A DNA stretch of 64,000 nt from Desulfarculales bacterium UBA702 (GTDB lineage Bacteria > Desulfobacterota > Syntrophobacteria > Syntrophobacterales > Syntrophobacteraceae), in NCBI GenBank assembly GCA_002298165.1, contig DBMI01000107.1:815-64814 (forward strand). Reading direction: 5' to 3'. Each line of letters begins with the position of its first letter. Position 1 is the first letter of the stretch. The notes beneath the pieces are model-generated. The model ran no database searches and had not been told where the DNA came from. It was given only the letters and a program-made list of their open reading frames with translations. Both the position numbers and the translations under genes were made by a program. Of this stretch, positions 60,303 to 64,000 are shown piece by piece.

Positions 60303-61586
60303 ATGGACAAGGCCACCTTCAACACCGTAAATCCCTACTACCTCGACAACGTCATGAGGGCAGCCGACAAGCATGAAGTAGTTGCAAGCGAGGACATACA
60401 TAACGCCGCCGGAATAAAGCTGGTGGCGAAGGGGCAGCGAATTGACGAACAAATGCGTGAGCGGCTCATCCGCTTCAAGCTTCGCCAGCCGCTAGAATGC
60501 AATCTGAGTGTAAATGCCGGCGTCGGACCATCGGATATCCTTGAGCAGGTTGAGGCGACCCTTGACAGGTTTAAGCCTCTTTCGGTCCTTTTTAAGTCAA
60601 AAGGCTCCCTGAAAAAAGCCCTCGCCATATTTAAGGGCCTCCACTTCGATCAGATGGGTTCACTTCTGCTATCGATGCAAAGCGGCATCGATACTCTGCC
60701 TCATAGCGCCCTGGTATCATTGCTGGGGGTTGGGCTCTCCATGGCTTGCAGCCAAGGGACAGATATGCTTGTAGAGCTGGCGATGGCCGGCCTTCTCCAC
60801 GATGTTGGGGAACTCTACATAAACCCGGTCTATCTAAAGCCGGACCGTAAACTCCTGCCTGATGAATGGAAGCACATTGCGGTGCATCCTCATATCGGGC
60901 AAATGGTTATAGGCGAGATTGCCGAATGGCATCAGGCGATAGCAGTCGCAATCGGTGAGCATCACGAGCGGGTAAACGGATTCGGGTATCCTCGCAAATT
61001 GCCGGGCGAGAACATAAGCGAACTTGGAAAAGTGCTCTTGACCAGTGAGGCTTTGAGCGGAATGCTCACTAAGGATAAGCACCCCGTCAAGCGGGCTTTT
61101 CTCGGCGCGAAGCTCATTCCGGGCGAGTATCCTTTTGAATTGGTTTCTTTGATCGCCTGCATTGCATCGGATGGATGCATGTGTGAGCAGGAGCCTTGCA
61201 CCATACCGAAAATGGCGGAACTTTTCGAGACAAGCACAGCCCTTGCCCAGGCAATAGACACCGCTTTGGAAAACTTAAACCAGGCTCGGCTGACGATAAA
61301 ATGCAGATCTTCTTCGTTGTCTTTTCTCGACTATATTGACAAGTACCTGCAAACGCTCAGGGCGACAATGGACCAGACGGGTCTTTCGCCCTACTACCAT
61401 ATAAACGAGTTGAAGGACCAGGACTCGGAACCGGATATCTGCCGGGAAATCGAAGTCATGATTTTCGAAATCGAGTGGAGGCTCGACGAAATACTTCGCC
61501 AAATAGCACTCCATAACTGCGATCTGGAAGAGGATTTAACAAACTACCTCAATGATAATGTTGCTCCCACCCTTACTCTGATCTGA
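60303..61586 (+). CDS. HD-GYP-type domain protein (partly degenerate)
   Basis: 427 residues, soluble. The HD domain (about 130-260) shows AGLLHDVGELYINPVYL, VHPHIGQMVI and GEHHERVNGFGYPRKLPGENIS, which is the HD-GYP signature of cyclic-di-GMP phosphodiesterases. The normal DxxDA metal-site block further on reads TSEALSGML, so activity is uncertain. The 110-residue N-terminus (VASEDIHNAAGIKLVAKGQRID) looks like a small regulatory domain, and 270-427 is helical without a known match. No receiver domain. It converges with the next gene, overlapping by 14 bases. Confidence 0.78.
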   Translation: MDKATFNTVNPYYLDNVMRAADKHEVVASEDIHNAAGIKLVAKGQRIDEQMRERLIRFKLRQPLECNLSVNAGVGPSDILEQVEATLDRFKPLSVLFKSKGSLKKALAIFKGLHFDQMGSLLLSMQSGIDTLPHSALVSLLGVGLSMACSQGTDMLVELAMAGLLHDVGELYINPVYLKPDRKLLPDEWKHIAVHPHIGQMVIGEIAEWHQAIAVAIGEHHERVNGFGYPRKLPGENISELGKVLLTSEALSGMLTKDKHPVKRAFLGAKLIPGEYPFELVSLIACIASDGCMCEQEPCTIPKMAELFETSTALAQAIDTALENLNQARLTIKCRSSSLSFLDYIDKYLQTLRATMDQTGLSPYYHINELKDQDSEPDICREIEVMIFEIEWRLDEILRQIALHNCDLEEDLTNYLNDNVAPTLTLI

Positions 61587-62283
61587 CAGGGCGCGCCAGT
61601 TCGAAAGCATCCAGCACTCCATGGCAGCGGCAGCTTGTGGCCAACAGGTGCCTTCCAGGCTGCTCACCAATTGCAGACAAAAGATCATTAAGGCTTTTCA
61701 CAGGGTATCCCCCTACTCCTGGGGCCAGTTGCCAACTTCTCAGGACCTCGGCCTTGTAGTCGGGAATCGACAGTTCCCCAAATACTTCGAAAAGGTTGCC
61801 CTTCCTGGGTTCTCCGGTAGTAGTACAAATCTCATCAGGCTCACTGCAGTAGTCCGGGCACAGGAATGTAGCAAAGCTGGCATAGACGGTACCCGAGGGG
61901 GTGCGTATCGGGTTTGGAAGAAGGAGGTCGGCGCTATCTGGGACCGGCAGCCTCAGGGCGGACCCGTTACGATTGATTCGACCGAGAAGCCATTCGAATC
62001 CGACGTGAACGGGTACGGCCGGAATGATCCAGATATCTTCCGGGAGTTTGGCTTCGATAATCGATTCGACTGAATCCCTGACCTCGGCGAGAACTCCAAA
62101 CTCCTGCCGGATTCTTTCCACCCTCGCGGCGTCCTTGTCGATGACCGTTATCCTTGCCTCGGGAAATCGGCTCACGAGCCTTTGCGCCGCAAGTCTCCCA
62201 AACCGTCCGGCCCCGAGGATCAGGATTTCACGCGGAGGAAAGATATCCGGAAAAGTCTCACGGGACAAACTGGTCTTAGACAT
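61573..62283 (-). CDS. cysteine-rich Rossmann-fold protein of unknown function
   Basis: 236 residues. It opens with a nucleotide-binding fold (ILILGAGRFGRLAAQRLVSRFPEARITVIDKD, TrkA-N-like: GxGxxG with an acidic residue after strand 2). The second half has a cysteine cluster, FLCPDYCSEPDEICTTTGE (three cysteines), and a second group, SCRCHG. These five could bind a metal or an iron-sulfur centre. No potassium-channel partner is near. The ATG at 62283 follows AGGAAA; an earlier in-frame start is unlikely. A redox or metal-linked NAD protein is the most that can be said. Confidence 0.65.
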   Translation of the reverse strand: MSKTSLSRETFPDIFPPREILILGAGRFGRLAAQRLVSRFPEARITVIDKDAARVERIRQEFGVLAEVRDSVESIIEAKLPEDIWIIPAVPVHVGFEWLLGRINRNGSALRLPVPDSADLLLPNPIRTPSGTVYASFATFLCPDYCSEPDEICTTTGEPRKGNLFEVFGELSIPDYKAEVLRSWQLAPGVGGYPVKSLNDLLSAIGEQPGRHLLATSCRCHGVLDAFELARPVRSE

Positions 62284-62427
62284 ATTGTTTTTCCTGCTGC
62301 CATTCCGTGCTAAAATAAAAGGAAATTTTATCCATAGCGGCAAACGCATGGAAAACCGCTGCTTATTGATTCAATTGTATCAGTTGCCCCGAGTCGCGGG
62401 CACCTGATTTTATTGTGTTCGGAATAA

Positions 62428-62826
62428 ATGATGGGCAATATCTTCGAAATTTTTGAAAAGATCGCCGACGAGAAGATCCGTGAAGCAATGAGGCAGGGAG
62501 AGTTTGACGATCTGCCCGGCAAAGGCAAACCTCTGAGGCTCGAAGATGACAGTCATCTCCCCCAGGACATCCGGCTTGCTCACAAGATTTTGAAGAACGC
62601 CAACTGCATTCCTCCTGAACTTGAACTGCGAAAAGAAATCCTGTGTGTCGAAGAGCTGCTTGAGGGGATAAAGGATACCAAGGAAAAGTACAGGCAGATC
62701 AAAAAACTGAACTACCTCATAATGAAACTCAACGCGACCCGCCGCTCATCACTTACAATGGAAAAGAACCAGGTATATTTCGATAAGATCGTGGACAAAA
62801 TGGATTCAAAAAAGAAGGCGGAGTAA
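62428..62826 (+). CDS. DUF1992 (DnaJ homologue subfamily C member 28) protein
   Basis: 132 residues matching DUF1992: ADEKIREAMRQGEFDDLPGKGKPL, then LAHKILKNANCIPPELELRKEI. No J-domain is present. Function unknown. GGAATAA precedes two adjacent ATGs; the first is used. Confidence 0.85.
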   Translation: MMGNIFEIFEKIADEKIREAMRQGEFDDLPGKGKPLRLEDDSHLPQDIRLAHKILKNANCIPPELELRKEILCVEELLEGIKDTKEKYRQIKKLNYLIMKLNATRRSSLTMEKNQVYFDKIVDKMDSKKKAE

Positions 62827-62838
62827 ATTCCAGTCTGT

Positions 62839-63051
62839 TTATGCGAAGCATATCTCACCCAATTTAAACAAATCTAGTCTTCTCGGAGACGGAGATACTT
62901 TGGATTTTTTAGCATCGATTTCATATCGGATTTCGTCGGCGTAAATTGCAGCATTAGGGAAGGATAAACATAGTCCGATAATAATGAGAATGATAGTCTT
63001 CACACCGCATCCATTTTGAAAACCCCTATCCCGGCAACTCGCAACCCGCAA
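62839..63051 (-). CDS. possible small exported protein
   Basis: A frame of up to 70 residues. From an internal GTG (near 63003) it reads as a signal peptide, KTIILIIIGLCLSFPNAAIYA, cut after AIYA, followed by about 32 polar residues (DEIRYEIDAKKSKVSPSP). The composition suits a small secreted peptide or the remnant of a larger gene. The part before the GTG consists of repeat-like sequence. No family recognised. Confidence 0.35.
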   Translation of the reverse strand: MRVASCRDRGFQNGCGVKTIILIIIGLCLSFPNAAIYADEIRYEIDAKKSKVSPSPRRLDLFKLGEICFA

Positions 63052-63059
63052 CCAGCAAC

Positions 63060-64000
63060 CTACTTAGTCTCTATGGCCTGCTCCCTAGGTTTTCCGAAAT
63101 AGCTTATGGTGAAATCGAAATGGGGGAACTTCCTGGGCAGCTTCATCAGGTTGAAGACCATTACTCCTATTGCCAACCGATCTATCCAGGACGACATCGG
63201 CCATCCGAAATGGACTTTGATCCTCTTGTCGGACAACTCATAATCTATAACACGCAGCAGCAGCAATATCCTCTGGTAGAGGCTTCCGCGAACTATTGGA
63301 AAGCGGAAATGGTTGGGAGCCATTTTGGGAGGAATTCCCTGGCGGGGCGAATAAAATGTAATGTAGGCCTCGTTCTGATTCACCTCACCCAGTGACTCTT
63401 CTCTCGGGCGGCGAAAAATTATTTCGACGCTCTCATCGGTGCATTCCGAGAGGAAGAGGATCATTTCCATTTCGCTGTCGGCCTGTCCGATATGGACTAT
63501 TTCGGGAGCCCGTTTTTTCGTCATGATTCCGCCGGCAACAAGAACGAACACGGTAACGCCGGCCCAAAGCATTGTCCCATGGGGCTTGTCGTAGGCGAGG
63601 AAAAAGAAGCAGCTTATCAGGATAATCCAGAGGACCAGGGTGCCCACCCTGCTGGTATAGTAGGGGATTACCTCTTTGGTGCCGGAAAAATAGCGGTAGA
63701 TCAGAAGAGACCCCATGTTTATACAAAAGCTGGCAACAAGGCCTATGGCATACATATCCGCCAGAATCTGCTGGCTTCCGCTGGTAAGAAGAATTACGCC
63801 CGAGAAGAAGACGGCGTTTATGATATGTATACGGTAAAGGGAATGGCGGCGATTAGTTGCTATCAGCCAGTGGAAGCCATAGCGATGGGCCACTCTTTCT
63901 GTAAGCTCGCTCGACGCGACGAATGCGGTATTTACCGCCATAGTCAGCGTAAAACTTGCGAGGGCGGCCACAAGAATACCGAAAAAGGTCCCGTTTAACA
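63060..64000 (-). CDS. APC-family permease, C-terminal part (cut by window edge)
   Basis: The frame stays open to the last base of the window, so this is the 3' portion (about 313 residues) of a larger gene. Membrane segments from the second half of an amino-acid/polyamine/organocation permease are visible (ASFTLTMAVNTAFVASSELTERV, IHIINAVFFSGVILLTSG, VGTLVLWIILISCFFFLAY). The last 130 residues are cytoplasmic (IGQADSEMEMILFLSECTDESVEIIF) with an unusual soluble domain for this family. Substrate unknown. Confidence 0.75.
   Translation of the reverse strand, partial: LNGTFFGILVAALASFTLTMAVNTAFVASSELTERVAHRYGFHWLIATNRRHSLYRIHIINAVFFSGVILLTSGSQQILADMYAIGLVASFCINMGSLLIYRYFSGTKEVIPYYTSRVGTLVLWIILISCFFFLAYDKPHGTMLWAGVTVFVLVAGGIMTKKRAPEIVHIGQADSEMEMILFLSECTDESVEIIFRRPREESLGEVNQNEAYITFYSPRQGIPPKMAPNHFRFPIVRGSLYQRILLLLRVIDYELSDKRIKVHFGWPMSSWIDRLAIGVMVFNLMKLPRKFPHFDFTISYFGKPREQAIETK

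Overview
The window is a 64 kb piece of a bacterial chromosome, moderately GC-rich by eye. It most resembles an anaerobic deltaproteobacterium (Desulfobacterota) of sulfate-reducing or syntrophic lifestyle. The indicators are a full [FeFe]-hydrogenase maturation set (hydE, hydF, hydG), a sensory hydrogenase, a B12-dependent acyl-CoA mutase pathway with a dedicated carboxylate/amino-acid ABC transporter, glutaconate-type CoA-transferases, and a CxxCH plus calcium-loop exported protein. The phylum call is inference from gene content; no rRNA is present.

Layout. 359-5547: moaA, then a tight aromatic amino acid operon (pheA-aroD-aroE-aroA). 5615-9146: polA and a TtcA-like gene on the minus strand. 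9300-16770: an accessory stretch with dispersed repeats, an exported CxxCH protein, a single-domain response regulator, a four-PAS histidine kinase, tRNA-Arg and tRNA-Lys, and two exported proteins of unknown function. 16773-25332: a minus-strand operon hydG-aspA-hydF-ferredoxin-hydS-PP2C phosphatase-hydE. 25634-28273: a glycine-zipper lipoprotein, a diguanylate cyclase, a DUF3870 protein and a universal stress protein. 28728-39525: a catabolic operon of acyl-CoA ligase, split B12 mutase, DUF35 protein, thiolase, SDR and a five-gene branched-chain-type ABC transporter. 40499-47544: chemoreceptor, CoA-transferase pair, and divergent amt and glnK with sigma-54-like promoters. 47833-57551: orphan RecB-type nuclease, PIG-L deacetylase, NagX-like acyltransferase, then the housekeeping operon phoH-pgpH-ybeY-pdxJ-acpS. 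58872-64000: cvpA-mazG, HD-GYP protein, Rossmann protein, DUF1992 protein and a permease cut by the right edge.

How the genes work together. In the 28.7-39.5 kb operon an acid would be imported, activated to its CoA ester, rearranged on its carbon skeleton, oxidised by the SDR and cleaved by the DUF35-partnered thiolase. The substrate is not known: the mutase lacks the usual active-site tyrosine and also lacks the isobutyryl-type and 2-hydroxyisobutyryl-type signatures. The hyd operon couples H-cluster assembly to a hydrogenase of sensory type with PP2C output; no catalytic [FeFe] hydrogenase lies in the window.

A second layer is dispersed repeats. A short element bounded by inverted GGGCTGTTGCCC ends occurs several times. 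One copy sits exactly in the loop of a palindromic repeat whose uninterrupted version lies 30 kb away, with a 4-bp duplication. Two copies of an undescribed structured leader of about 100 bp precede the universal stress gene and the catabolic operon.
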